DNA of 64,000 nt from Ligula intestinalis. Taxonomy: Eukaryota; Platyhelminthes; Cestoda; Diphyllobothriidea; Diphyllobothriidae. The position numbers and the translations under genes were made by a program. Below, one piece after another: positions 11,276-22,429 of this stretch. Below the pieces are notes generated by a model. It was not told the DNA's origin and did not search any database. It saw only the letters and a program-made list of their open reading frames with translations. The DNA lies in contig JAYGXS010000002.1 in assembly GCA_036362985.1 (NCBI GenBank), positions 89,972,203-90,036,202 on the forward strand. Direction: 5' to 3'. How positions within the stretch are numbered: position 1 is the first letter of the stretch; every line of letters begins with the position of its first letter.

Positions 11276-12282
11276 TCATTTTAAATAATCACACCGAACC
11301 CATTTCCTACTAGGAACGTCACCTCAGACGGAACAGCAGACACTGGAGAATGTCAAAGTATATTTTGAATATTTTACAGCCAGATATGTAGTTAGGCGTT
11401 TGGTCGTAGCTAAACATGGCAGTGCGCTTGGCATGGTATACGAACATCTGAACATTACCGAAAAAAAAACTTGTTTCTCAAAATTTCTCTAAACTTTGGT
11501 GAAAACTTTATATGGCGGCCAATTTCACGTTTGTAATTTTTGCGTGAAGACAATTTCCATGGACAAGTTGAGCTTTGTTGAATGGCTTTTGCTTGGCGTT
11601 GTTTAGGCAATGATCCTTTGCCAACGCCAGCTGTTTACTCGCAAAAAGTTCTCCTGTCAGTCCTGTTTCACAGAATGGATATTTTAGGACCTGCCCTCCT
11701 CGACTACCCATGTGAAAGCCAATATATCATAAAAACAAATTAACTTAAGCTACTAAAATAATGCCATTGGGACGACCGTTGACTCTTACTTAATTTTAAA
11801 AGCTTTGAACTGTACTGAACAGATTACATGTCCTAAAGAAATACAATCGTCTTTCTTTATCTAATTGGTGTGAAATGGGGAAAAAACAAGCAACAGCAGA
11901 ATTAATTAAGTTCAGGAAAGGGTAAAGTAAATTTCGGAAGTTTGAAGTTTGTGGAGGCTGGGAGGATAAAGCTCAAAACGAAAATTAAACTTTTACTAGA
12001 GTACTCGTCGCGTTTTATTATCATACAAGAGGTTGAGTTCGTAACCAAAGGAGCCTACTGCGATAAAATGAAGTCCAAATAACGGATGATATCTCTAATA
12101 ATTGGACTAAAACCACACTGATGCGCAGGTTACTTTGATACAGCGCAGTTCACTGATTAAAAATTCAGGATCAAAGCGGTCCGTTGAGCACATTATGCAG
12201 CCACAGCAAAAATAGGCTTGCAGCTTGAATTATCTATCGTATAATTTTGCGAAAATTCCTATTAAAAGTTTGGAAGATAAAT
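11276..12282. other. No recognised feature
   Basis: No gene or repeat could be supported. A short minus-strand open frame at 11508-11711 has no recognisable motif. Confidence 0.4.
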
Positions 12283-12330
12283 TTGCGCACATAAGTTTGT
12301 TTTCGATAAATTCTCGTCAGGCCTTTACAT
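12283..12330 (-). ncRNA. Degenerate hammerhead-like motif
   Basis: The minus strand reads CTGACGA, GAATTTATC, GAAA, one base off the CTGATGA core. Stem III (ACAAACTTATGTGC) is eroded. It sits at the same place in the PLE tail as the motifs at 14727 and 24699. Confidence 0.45.
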
Positions 12331-12740
12331 TTATATGGTAATGAAATGAATAAACTATGATGGTTGGTGGACAGATAAAGTGTTCTTGTTGTCACGGTGG
12401 AGAGGGGGTGAGGAAGGGGGTGGGGGGAGTTGGTGTAGTTGAGGCCAGAATGTCAATGTCTAGACGGCCCGGCGTCCAAGACCGCTGATAAGGTGTGCGT
12501 GGCTGGATTTTGGACTTGGTCGTCTCTGTGTGGGCCCGTTTCCAAGGCCTGTGGTCCGCCGTGGCCGCTCTGTTACCTAGTTTCGCCCATGGTAACTGGG
12601 TCGCCGCGACGAAATTCTTTTGGGCGCATAGCACCGGTATGCGTAGCCTGATGGCGGCTGCCTCTGCCGTCGCCAACAGGCGCTGTCCGGGGAGTTTTGA
12701 GTAGCTTGAAGGCACCTTGTACAATTGAATGAAAAGAGAA
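12283..12740 (-). mobile_element. PLE 3' end with GIY-YIG C-terminal relic
   Basis: A minus-strand frame of 110 codons (12724-12392) reads KVPSSYSKLPGQRLLATAEA then AIRLRIPVLCAQKNF and a TQLPW block, the same C-terminal signature as the relics at 2.5, 15.1 and 25.1 kb. The catalytic GIY-YIG core is missing. Downstream a Pro/Thr-rich stretch is non-conserved and probably tail sequence. The 3' tail ends in a hammerhead-like motif. Confidence 0.7.
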
Positions 12741-13064
12741 GGCTCGTCGAAAAGATGATATTCACTCGTAAAGTTTCAAGAATATATCTGATGAGACCTA
12801 ATGAGGTCGAAATACGTATAGTGCAAGTCCCAATGTTTCTGCCGGTAATGCCTCAAAATATATCACTTGCTTAGAACCAGACGTAATTTGCTCAGATGTG
12901 ATATCCGTGGTTATTCCGCGGCAGTTGATTGTCTTCGACGAAAATGTTCATCGAACTCTAGGGTGTGACCCTTAAAAGTCATGTCCCATCCACCTACTTC
13001 CATGTCATGCACCGAATAATTTCCGCGATTATTTTCTTGATTATTATCTGGAGGTCATATACTA

Positions 13065-13593
13065 CAGGGTGCCCCACAAAAAACCTTAAGTTCGTGATTG
13101 TTACGGCGGCCGGACCGCCCATGCCGTCACGATCATGTCGCCCACGCCATGTTCCGCTCAGTGGTGAGGAGCACCCCACAACGTGGGTGGTGGTCGCAGA
13201 TTTCAGATTTCATCACACCCCAGCAATAGCCATCCAAGAGCCCTGACCTGAATGTAATGGACTTTTGCATTTGGAGTGTACTCTTACAGGAGGTTCAGAG
13301 ACGAAGAATAGGAATAACTGATATTGAGTCAATAAAACATGTGTTGATGGACACATGGAACAACATCCGTCTTGATGTCATTCGTCGAGCAGCTCAGAGC
13401 TGGATGGATCGCTTACGTCTCTCTTCTGCAGTTCATGGACAGCATTTTTAGCGGTATCTGTAACTTGTTATTAGGCAACTGTTTGTTAATTACACACAAT
13501 AAAGTTGTAAGTTATAATTGTAATCAATAATTTTTATTTTTATAACAGTATAAACATTATCATAAATTAAGTGGTTTTTCGTGGGGCACCCTG
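13065..13593 (+). mobile_element. Tc1/mariner-type element, internally deleted
   Basis: Terminal inverted repeats start CAGGGTGCCCCAC at 13065 and, inverted, CAGGGTGCCCCAC at 13593. Both ends are flanked by TA (13063-13064 and 13594-13595), the insertion target of this superfamily. Inside, 13225-13451 encodes the C-terminal end of a transposase: SPDLNVMDFCIW, containing the last catalytic Asp, followed by an RRAAQSWMDRL block and a stop. The rest of the DDE/D domain and the DNA-binding domain are missing, so this 529-bp copy is a deletion derivative. AATAAA occurs shortly after the stop. Confidence 0.88.
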
Positions 13594-13737
13594 TAGAAAC
13601 CGCATAGAGAATGTTGGGGGCCTACTGAAGAGCCGAACCCCTCGTTGCTGTATCATGCAGTAGCAGAAACATCGGCGAAACACGTGACTTGGCTTTTAGC
13701 TAGTATCTATGCGGAAGTATGGTATAACATCATTGTC

Positions 13738-14080
13738 ATATATATATATATATAGCAGTAAGTGGGGTATGACAGCATCTGGGGGTAACTTGATACAGAA
13801 CTTTTTCGGGCTTATTAGCCTTCATCAGCCAAGCATAACCCTGAACACCAGCTGGTCGGACAACACAAACAAACGCACTCACAGACGGCGCAGTTGGTCC
13901 ACCACTGGTGTCTATCAGATGGGTCATAAGCACTTCATCGAACCGCAGTTCATCAGCGCCTCGCCGCGGCAGGCGGTCACCCGTTGGTGACCTCTGACCA
14001 CCACATGAACTTTGTTTAGTTCGGAAGCTTATTCGATCGGTGTTCGCACATTCCTGAGTGAATATATATATATATATATG
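13738..14080. repeat. Repeat F between two (TA)n tracts
   Basis: (AT)n runs at about 13738-13754 and 14062-14079 bound this segment. Its left part (13761-13850) is inverted, and its right part (13960-14060, ending GATCGGTGTTCGCA) direct, relative to the related sequence at 56490-56720. So the same modules are arranged differently in the two copies. No coding potential is recognised. Confidence 0.55.
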
Positions 14081-14199
14081 GCATTTTATTGTGATCAAAG
14101 TATGTTCGTTAAGCCACTTTGCGTATAGAAGGGAGTAAGCCCGACTGCTGTTTTGGAGCTAATCTGCGAAGCTCCTAAAGTACTAACGAGGCGAATCAT

Positions 14200-14500
14200 C
14201 TTCTCCATGTGCTCTCATGCGGAGTGCCTTCGTTACTTCGCCTGTTTTGGCTCAGCGTTTTTCAAACAACAGCGACTTCGCGCACCTGTCTGGTGCATCT
14301 TCATCAGCCCTCAGACTTACTCATGTGCGCGCGTGTGTCGGCCTTCACTAACACGGAAAAAAACGGGTGTGGCAGTTCGGTGTGCAAATCAGCGGACCAC
14401 AAGCCGGGGGAGGGGGAAGCTAGCAGAAACGGCACTACGCGTGGGCCCTTGTCAGGACTTTACCAAAACATCTGAGCTCGCCTTCCAGCATAGATTATTG
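14200..14500 (+). repeat. Dispersed repeat G, copy 1
   Basis: Matches 20020-20345 in opposite orientation, including CATCATCAGCCCTCAGA-like and ATCAGCGGACCACAA blocks. The open frames 14153-14506 and 14209-14475 overlap it and show no recognised domain. Confidence 0.55.
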
Positions 14501-14724
14501 GGGTAAATGATTAGACGCAACGCTTGGTGGCATCAGAGCAAACTGACGGGCTGGAAACGAACTTCAAGTATTTGTTAGATGTGCCTTGCAGCAGAATAAG
14601 TCTGATAACAGCATATTCCAAAGCATTCTTGGAGTTTCCATCTAGAGTAAGGAAGCGAGAAGTTGAACATCATTATGTTTGCATCGGGTTGGATTCATTA
14701 GTATTCCTGGCATTCAGACGAATA

Positions 14725-15180
14725 TTTGGTGAGCGTGCATAGGCTTTCGATAAATCCTCATCGGGTCCTTACATTTATATGGGAACGAAGTACAAGGTAA
14801 ACAAGCAGTCAATAATGTTCGTCTTTTCTTGCAAGCGAGCCGTGGAAATCGGGGGAAAGAGTCAATAAGGCAAGGATGCTTACGCGGGGAGGGTTTGGTG
14901 GCGTTAGTCTAGGGGAGAGAGAGAGGAAGGAGACCAACAGAGCCTGGACGAGTTCATGCAGCTAAGTGGTTGTGGACCATGCCAGACGTGGAGCTTGTAG
15001 GAGGTTCTTCTGCGCACACAACGCCGGATTCATCAATCTGATGGCAGTTGCTTCTCCTGTTGCTAGTAGGCGCTGAGCCAGGGACTGTGGACATTTTACA
15101 GTGTTTCGTATATACTTTTTTCCCAAAGAATGCCTTTCCATGAATCTTTCACAGTGTGTTTTCACAGCCGCCATCCTAAG
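14725..15180 (-). mobile_element. PLE 3' end with GIY-YIG C-terminal relic
   Basis: The minus-strand frame 15174-14962 contains SLAQRLLATGEATAIRLMNP then ALCAQKNLLQAP, the shared PLE endonuclease C-terminus. The 3' tail down to 14725 matches the tails at 1.8 and 24.7 kb and ends with a hammerhead-like motif. The reverse transcriptase and GIY-YIG core are absent. Confidence 0.7.
14727..14771 (-). ncRNA. Hammerhead-ribozyme-like motif, well kept core
   Basis: The minus strand reads CCGATGA, GGATTTATC, GAAA, GCCTATGCACGCTC, ACC. The core differs from CTGATGA at one base; GGA...TC forms a short stem II and the segment after GAAA can form a stem III hairpin. It is positionally equivalent to the other PLE-tail motifs. 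Confidence 0.55.
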
Positions 15181-15184
15181 GATT

Positions 15185-16730
15185 ACATTTTTGGTAAATT
15201 AACCATGTGTAAAGGAGGCAGAGTTTAAAAACCATGGTTTTGTTTGTCGATGTTCTGTCCGAGGCCATTCACGTACCTAACCTTGAAGCTGGTCCATAAT
15301 CACTCGTTGTAGGATCAAAGGTACCAGAGCGCAATCTAGTTTTGCCCTAGGTATCGCTTTCCAGATGGCTTTCTTGAGTCTATGTAATCCGCCTCCTTAG
15401 CTGAATCGAAGGTTTTGTTTCGCAAAATTGTCGCTGGTCCTGCCAATTTGTGCCAGTGAGATTGGAGTTTTGTGACGTCTTAAGAAGATAAAAATACAAT
15501 GAACCTGTTATAAATCACTAATGACCACCAGAGAATACTTGGTATTTTCGTTGGAGTTAACTGTATCCCCACTTTCAGAAGCACATAGTATAGGCAAGAG
15601 CGCTAGCTAAATATGGAAGTGCAGAGCACTTCACGAGCATCGTGGTAGACTTTAAAAAAATTACTAAGTATTTGTTGCAACACAAAAACGAATTTCTTAA
15701 ACACCTCTGGCTTGCCATAGGGGTATTGTCAATGCGTTATTAGGATGTAAGGAGCTGGCTGTGATGTAGACGATGCAAAACTGGGAACTAGTTATTCATA
15801 AGTTTCTTTTAAATTGTGAGTTTAAGAGTTCAGATTTTGCTCTTCCGGGACGAAAAATTCAGTTGTCTGCCACACAGAATTGAAAAAGGAATTTTTGAGC
15901 TGGCGTATTTAAACTTAATCAAAGTACACTGTACCTGCATAAATGCTTTTCAAAAGTGATTCCAATGGAGATTAAACTATTAACAGTTAAGGGTGTCAAC
16001 TAATTTCCAGAAATAGTAAAATACCTTAGCTAAGCCACTAAATTTAAAACAGGCCTGCATAAGTTCCCGGTGGAAAATTTAGTTGAGTCTGCTAATTCTG
16101 CCTGTAGGTAACGGAATTTCTATAACTTTTGATATACCTCCATTTAGAGAATTACAGGAGTGACCAAACCCGCAAAATGCGATGAGTGAACGTCGAATGG
16201 ACAGCTTTTGAATTTAGCATAGTTACTAAACACTTTGCACCAACAATTCCCGCACTTTACCAAAACATGCTTATGGGCCACTTTTTTTGCTGAAAATTTT
16301 TCACACTTGTGTGGTATTAAACCCTCTTGTATATTCTGATAATAACCGACACTAAGAGGTATCTAGAAAACATTTGCATCGCTGTGACTGTTTCCCCGCG
16401 TAAGAGAAATAATCACAAGGGACATCTTCACCAACATAGTTCCCGTAAAACCTCAACATAATGTTCGAAATTGTGTGATATAGTAGGGACAATATGTGAA
16501 TAAACAGACTACTTCCAGAAAAGTAAAGCTGCTTCCTCTTTTACAAATTGTGCTTTTCTTGTCAATTCTGTCATTTCCGTATTCAAACAAATGCTTTGTA
16601 GCTGATCGTAATAAAATTTACTATCAGATGACTATTTGCACTTTTGAGTCACAACACCGTGAGACAGTTCACATGACTAAAACCAAATTCAGTCCATCTC
16701 CCCATCTACAACTCGCTAGACACCGAAATC
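15185..16730. other. No recognised feature
   Basis: No exon, RNA gene or repeat family could be supported. The open frame 16496-16747 runs into the tRNA-like sequence that follows and has no recognisable domain. Confidence 0.4.
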
Positions 16731-16805
16731 GAGGGCTGAATGGTTAGGACGTCTACCCCTGACCGGCGAGGCGTGAGTTCGAAACTCGGGTGCAGCGGCA
16801 ATTTC
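16731..16805 (+). repeat. tRNA-like sequence (SINE head or tRNA pseudogene)
   Basis: GCTGAATGGTTAGGACGTC resembles an A box and GTGAGTTCGAAACTCG a T arm with B box at tRNA-like spacing. Acceptor ends do not pair well, so a functional tRNA is unlikely. Confidence 0.45.
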
Positions 16806-17284
16806 AGCTGCTACACTAGAGTTGGCTGCCCGTGGCTGATGAGAGCCAATAGCCCGAAATAGCTAGATCACGGTACGCCAAGTGTCTGCCGGAATACTCC
16901 TATGAAAATATAGTGACATATGGTGACGTTATGTTAGTATTTAAATTTGTTTAAAACTTACCTAAAAGACTCCTCTGGGTGTTTTCAATCTAATGGTGGC
17001 CTATTTCCTTACCTTTTGCAATAAAATGCATTATTTCTCTCAGTAAAGTCCTATTCATTTTTTCCATTTTGTTTCATTTTTCTTAATAGTTTTATATGCA
17101 AAAATTCCATATAACCTACAGTACTTTTTTCGTTTGAGCTATGTTATTTCACATTTATTCATGGGTTTTTTGTCATGTTCTTCGCAAGGTTTCCCAGCTA
17201 TTTGGGAGTTTTTATGCTAGTGACGCATACGTCAAGATGGTATAGGTATCGTTGGTAGTTCACCTTACATTCGCTTAGCCCCAA

Positions 17285-17360
17285 GCTTGGCTCTTAAGGT
17301 TACGGTTAGGGTAAGGGTTACAGTAAGAGTTTGAATTAGGTTTAGGGTTAGGCATAACAA
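17285..17360 (+). repeat. Degenerate TTAGGG-like tract
   Basis: The stretch holds GGTTACGGTTAGGGTAAGGG and GGTTTAGGGTTAGGCAT with irregular spacers. TTAGGG is the telomere repeat in many animals, flatworms included, so this may be an eroded interstitial telomeric tract or simply a simple repeat. Confidence 0.4.
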
Positions 17361-17529
17361 AATAAATAGGTATTTATAGACAGAAGGACGGTACCAACGA
17401 ACACAACAGAGACTAGGACGGCCATCAACTTCACCGCTCGCATGAAATCCACCGATGCGGAACAGCAAGCTGACTGCACAAACAGGATTTCCTAAGCAAT
17501 CATCTAGAATTCACCAGAATGACTATAAG

Positions 17530-17686
17530 GCTGACTTATTATTTAGGAGTTTAGGCAGATTTGATTCATTTTAGTTGATCCACTTGCGAAAAAAATTGCG
17601 GCATTCGGCGGGGCATGAACCAAGTAGAAGAGAAGACGTTTTACGCAAAGCTAATGCTCTCCCTGTTGAACTACAAATGTCATGCT
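17530..17686 (-). repeat. tRNA-like short repeat, minus-strand copy
   Basis: The block runs from a TTATTTAGGAGTTTAGGCAG edge through AGTTGATCCACTTGCGAAAA to the tRNA-like part. It abuts the PLE relic at 17687. Confidence 0.55.
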
Positions 17687-17881
17687 TCACAGCGATACGC
17701 TCAGTTGCTTCTGATGCATGAGACAGCCAGTTTTTAGAGAACATATCGATTCGTCGTATTTCGCTTCGACTCGTTTGCTTAGGACGTTGCATGCCAGGTT
17801 CGGTGGGATAGATGTGAATAGTGAAAAGACATCAAAAGATATAATGGTTTGAGCTCGTTCTCTAAAAATTGACCATATCAT
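17687..17881 (-). pseudogene. PLE reverse-transcriptase fragment (motif A), inverted part
   Basis: The minus strand reads ISFDVFSLFTSIPPNLA, the PLE reverse-transcriptase motif A with its catalytic Asp, followed by a degraded stretch. The downstream half of the same type of gene runs the other way from 17882, so the element is inverted around 17881. Confidence 0.75.
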
Positions 17882-18965
17882 GCAACTCTTTGTCTTCTGT
17901 CAAAGAAGCTTTTTAAAGTTTACTGGTTGAACAGACCAAAGGAACGCCAATGGGATCCACAATTTCCAGTCTCATCGCAGAAATAGTCCTACAGGAGCTG
18001 TAAAAAAGTCGCCTTCGATCAATTTGAACCTGCATTCTGGTGCCAATGCGTGGATGATACTTTCGTTATAAGCAAACGAAGCAGGCTAGCAGACTTCCAA
18101 AACCTAGTTAATGACATCTTCCCAATACCCAATTCACAAAAGAAGAAGAGAGCGCCGGACAACTGCCGTTCATGTCTGTCCTCGTCACGCGCAGACGCAA
18201 CGGGGAACCAAACACCATGGCTTAGAGAAAAGCAACTGACACAACCCCAGCGCATAGACGTGGCTATATTAGAGCACTCTTTCACGGGGTGAAGACACAC
18301 TGCAGTGAACCTGAGGGGCGAATGCAAAAACTACGGCACATTCGGGACCAACTGGCCAGGAATGGATCCCCAAACAGTTTCATCAGCCGCCGCCTCCGAA
18401 CACGCCCACGGGGAACAAATGAAAGGGGACCACCAACGCTCTGGCACCCTCTAACATACATGAAAAATGTGTCAGATGGCGTGGGTATTGCTCATCGTCC
18501 GACAGCTACCAGGCATGCAAACAAAAGACTCACTGGATGTATGCGAGCAGTCTGGCGTCGTTTATCAGGTGCCATGTCGCGAATGTTCTTAATATTATAC
18601 AGGACAGACCGGGCGACGACTTAGTTCGCTAATAACGGAGCACAAACGGGCAGTGCGGCGAGGCGACCACTGTCCCAAATTGCTAGCCACACTCTGGAAG
18701 AATGCCACGAATTTGACTTCTCGGGCACACGGATAACGGCACGCACCGCTAATAAGAAGGGGCGCGAACTACTGGAGGCCTGGGTATCGGACTCCAACTC
18801 CATCAACAGGCATGTAGATTTACCGCCGCTATTTTGCCATCCGTGCTCGCGACTGGAAATCGCGGCACAGTTCCTGTCCAAGCACGCAGGCCACCACGTC
18901 AAGGTCACACGCCATAACTCCAGGGACGCGCGCAGGGTACAAAGGATAAGATGCCATGAGCATGG
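17882..18965 (+). pseudogene. PLE relic: RT C-terminal half and GIY-YIG endonuclease
   Basis: On the plus strand, with several frameshifts and stops, I read QTKGTPMGSTISSLIAEIVL (RT fingers/palm), then FWCQCVDDTFVISKR, where VDD is the catalytic motif C, near 18030-18075. A linker follows, then YQVPCRECS.YYTGQTGRRL near 18565-18620, a GIY-YIG core, and a distal SNSINRHVDLPP block near 18790-18830. This order, RT then GIY-YIG, defines canonical Penelope elements. The copy is non-functional: at least one stop lies between the RT motifs and one inside the endonuclease core. Open frames 18050-18292, 18289-18624 and the minus-strand one at 18621-19091 overlap it. Confidence 0.85.
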
Positions 18966-20019
18966 ACGTGGCGTGGGCATGGACAAATCATAAGTGCCAC
19001 CCTCCTCCCACCCCCATTTACGCGTAGCCAGCGTGCCTGTTCGAGAAAGAATGTGATGTTTAAATCTAAGGCAGTTCTGGTTCATCGGCAATTGCCCGTG
19101 TAGCAGGCATAGAGGCTAAAAAGCTTCCAAATTACATCAGATTGCTCAACGAAGTCCCCAATTCAAAGAAGTAGAACGTTTGTAATAGCAGACTATGGCA
19201 AGCATGGACTTCAAACCGTCAGACAGCGCGTACTCCGACGGGAGCAAGCAGCCGATTTGCTGATTTTTCCCTGGATTCTTCGCGGAATGAACTGTTGAAC
19301 GAATACCAGCAAACTGTGTCAGTTCCATAATTCTCCTACGCCGCTATGAGCAATTTCTCAAAGTTTAAAACGAATTATCATTATGCCTTCTTCAGCACAA
19401 GAGTTTGCTGAATGGCTTACAAGTGCGGTGTCGGAGTACAAATTCTATTATTTATTAGGGTCAGCTAGGGAATAAAGAGGGGCAGGCTAACGAAATCCGC
19501 TTAAAATTATTGTGGTGGATATCCCTATTGACTCTGATTACTGCAGCAATGACTAGAATGCCTGAAAACCATTTTCGCTCAGTTTATGCTTAGTTTGTTA
19601 TATAGGATAACAAAGGCCAATTATTTCTCCACTTGTCAGCGTTTAAGGATACTTTGTGAGGTGTAAATTCGCTTCGAGTGTCTTAATGTGGTCATAACTA
19701 TGTTTTATTTCAAATCTGTCATCAGATAGGCTACAGAAGTTGGCTTCTTCGGGGAAATTTCGTCAAAAAGGACCGAAGTAAAGAGAGTGTACACCTGAAG
19801 ATGCGAACACGGCAGTAAAACCTTTTGTTAATATTCTGTTTCAGCTAACTAGCAAAATATACTCAAGTGCTAGATAGCCGTTTTTATAGAATCACCTGCT
19901 GAAAACAACCGCACTTTTAGTTAAAAAAATCGTGAGCACGTCGGGTTGGCCTGCGCTACCTATTAGGAAGGAAACTGACTCAGGTGAAGAGCAAAAAATT
20001 ATTTATCCACTGTCTCCAG
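18966..20019. other. No recognised feature downstream of the PLE relic
   Basis: The first ~100 bases may be PLE tail. Beyond that I see no supported gene or repeat. Confidence 0.4.
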
Positions 20020-20345
20020 CACATCCAGTAACCCATGCTGAAGGTCGACTGCAGATGTACTCGCAACACCCCACGCGTAGTGCAGTTTCTGCTAGACCTC
20101 CCCGGATTGTGGTCCGCTGATTCGCACCCAAATGATCGACCAATGCCACACCCGTATCTGTGAAGTTAGCGAACGCGGGCACATGAGTAGTTCTGAGGGC
20201 TGATGATGATGCGCCAGACAGGTTCGCGACGTCGCTGTTATTTGAGAAATTGGGAGCCAAAACTGGCGGAGTAAAAAAGAGGCTCTGTACACAAACATGT
20301 GATTTGTTAAGTGTGGGATCACATGGACCGAACAATGAAAAACTT
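20020..20345 (-). repeat. Dispersed repeat G, copy 2
   Basis: Inverted relative to 14200-14500, sharing the CATCATCAGCCCTCAGA and AATCAGCGGACCACAA blocks. Open frames 20003-20335 and 20092-20322 lie in it without recognisable domains. Confidence 0.55.
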
Positions 20346-21003
20346 TTTGTTGGGGCTGCTTAACTCAGCTTGTACTTTAGGGGATCCGAAAGAGAGCTCT
20401 AAACCGAAACGGTCACTAATCGCTGTCATATATGTCACGTCGCCGTCTTACAGTAATAGTAACTCGGAAACTTGTTAAAAGTAGAGCAGATGACAGAAGA
20501 AAGTCAAAGCACCAACGATGCCAGGGTTAGGGCTCGTTATTACGAGCCTTATAGGACAAGTCGCTATCAGTTACTCGTTTCGTTTATCAAATGCTTCTAG
20601 AACTGCATTAAAATACACGAGACACAGGCATTGCAGTAACTGCTTGACAAGAGTATTTGCAGGGCTATCCTCTTCGCCTCCTGTTCAACCTTTAACTCCA
20701 GAGTCATTAATCTTCCAAGCCCCCTGTTCCCCAATTAAAAAAAATAAAACCAAAGCATTTTGAATGCGTACCACTTATACAGTATGGCTAAATCAGTGTG
20801 CCGGGTTGCCGACTGAAAGGCGCGCTTCACAAGCCACAGAGTATCCACTGTCTGGTCTTAGAGTCTACACCCATAAAGTTCAGTTAACAAAACCAGGAGA
20901 AAATTTGATAACGGCTAATTAAGTTCAGATACGAAATACTGAGCTGATGAGGAAGAAAACGATCTTCAATATGGAACCTCAAATAGAGCGCATTGGGAAT
21001 TTT

Positions 21004-22205
21004 GGCAACATTAGTTTACGAAGTTCACCTCATGTACCCCCTAGTTCCAGCCTTTATCCCACGGATACGGTAATCATTAGTGTTTTGGGGGTGGTGAATC
21101 AGGATAGACAATTGAATATACTTTAATACCTGCTATATGCATTTTTATTTAATTGTATTGAGAAATTTTGTTGATTTATATCTGTAGCTTTTTTTAATCG
21201 TTATTTTTGTTTAACGTATTGCGAAAAAACCCGATAGTAAAGGTGCAGGTTTCCTTAAATTCCTAAAAAAAGAGAAATAGTGGTTAGGAGGTCTTCTACT
21301 TCAACTTACCTGAGGTCCAGTTTACCGCGAAGCGCCGTGCACACATTTAAGTTCATGTGGCATAACTTACTCCCAGCAGCCGCCGGAAACAAATTCAGCT
21401 ACTGTTGTAACCTCGTGTGTTCCTGTGTCAACACTGGTTATCTCACCTTCGTCTGTCACTGTTGTAACCTCGTGTGTTCCTGTGTCAACACCGGTTATGT
21501 TCCCCCAGTGCGTGTTAGGAAGAGAAGACAGGATGGGATAACAACTAGTACTTTACTGTCACTAGTACTAGTACATGCACTCTGGTCCGTGTGTCCAGCA
21601 GTAGTGTCGTCTGGTCGTCGCGTGTCCAGCAGCAGTCTTCTCTGGCAGCGTGTCAACAACAGAGTCCCCGTTCTGCTAGCGCCTCGCTATTTAAGGGGTA
21701 GCCGTAATTGCTCCCCATTGGCTCTCCCAATGCGCATGTTCGCTTTGCACGTGCATGGGTCTGTCCTCGCGTGACCGCACTCGGCTCTTGGTCGGCTGCG
21801 GCAGCAGTCCGCCCTCAGTTAGCCGCCTGACTTCTTTGTCCTAGTCTAGTCAGTCCTTTGACGGTCGCATGATCTAGAGCGTTGTGTATGCGTCGGATTG
21901 GCCTCACTTGACCTCGTACTGTCCGAAGTCTGGGTGACGTGTTCGGCTCCTGTAACACCTCCCACTGTTCGAAGGTTGACTGGTCCGGCATGCCCTCGGA
22001 CTGTCTGTGTCCCTGTCTGGGTGACGTGCCTGGTCGTCCCAACAGCTACATTTTCCACTTTACACTTACACTTAAACTTGCACCTTCCACTTACACTTGC
22101 ATTTTCTTCCCCGCCTATCCTGTTTACTCATCCCCAAACGCCTATAACCCCCGTTTCCATAAGAAAAAATGCTGGGACAAGGAGTATATGAGGTGCACTA
22201 CTTGA
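21004..22205 (+). mobile_element. MITE-like element, 8-bp-TSD family, copy 3, split by a solo LTR
   Basis: The left part (21004-21402) begins GGCAACATTAG and follows copy 1 through its GTGGTTAGGAGGTCTTCTAC and AACTTACTCCCAGC blocks. The right part (22045 to about 22205) continues with the right-hand half. Between them sits a 642-bp insertion with LTR-like ends. The right terminal repeat is eroded, so no target duplication for the element itself can be assigned. Confidence 0.75.
21403..22044 (+). mobile_element. Solo LTR nested in the MITE-like element
   Basis: The insertion starts TGTTGTAACC and ends GTCCCAACA, i.e. TG...CA with a short TGTTG/CAACA inverted repeat, and is flanked by an exact 5-bp duplication GCTAC (21398-21402 and 22045-22049). 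Removing it restores the host element. The first 57 bases are tandemly duplicated (from 21402 and from 21459). No primer-binding site or gag-pol follows, so it is a solo LTR. Similar ends occur at 7889-8411. Open frames 21280-21774 and 21815-22191 are incidental. Confidence 0.8.
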
Positions 22206-22429
22206 ATTACCTTTCGCTCGTGAACTTTTCGAACCACTGTTTTCCTATCTAGGATTCAGCAGTCAGTCTCTTTTGCATTTGATTGATAGACGCTTCCTGA
22301 TCAGTTACAGGACGCACTTGACCCATTCTTTCTCGAAGGGCACCAGCAGCCGCATGACGGCTAGAGTTAAAGGCAAAAAACATTACCGACAAAGACATTT
22401 GAAACTAGCATGGCCGTTTCTGGCTTATT

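Noticed and set aside
21280..22205. Several 70-164 codon open frames on both strands
   Set aside because: They run across the MITE/LTR boundary and share no protein motif with other copies.
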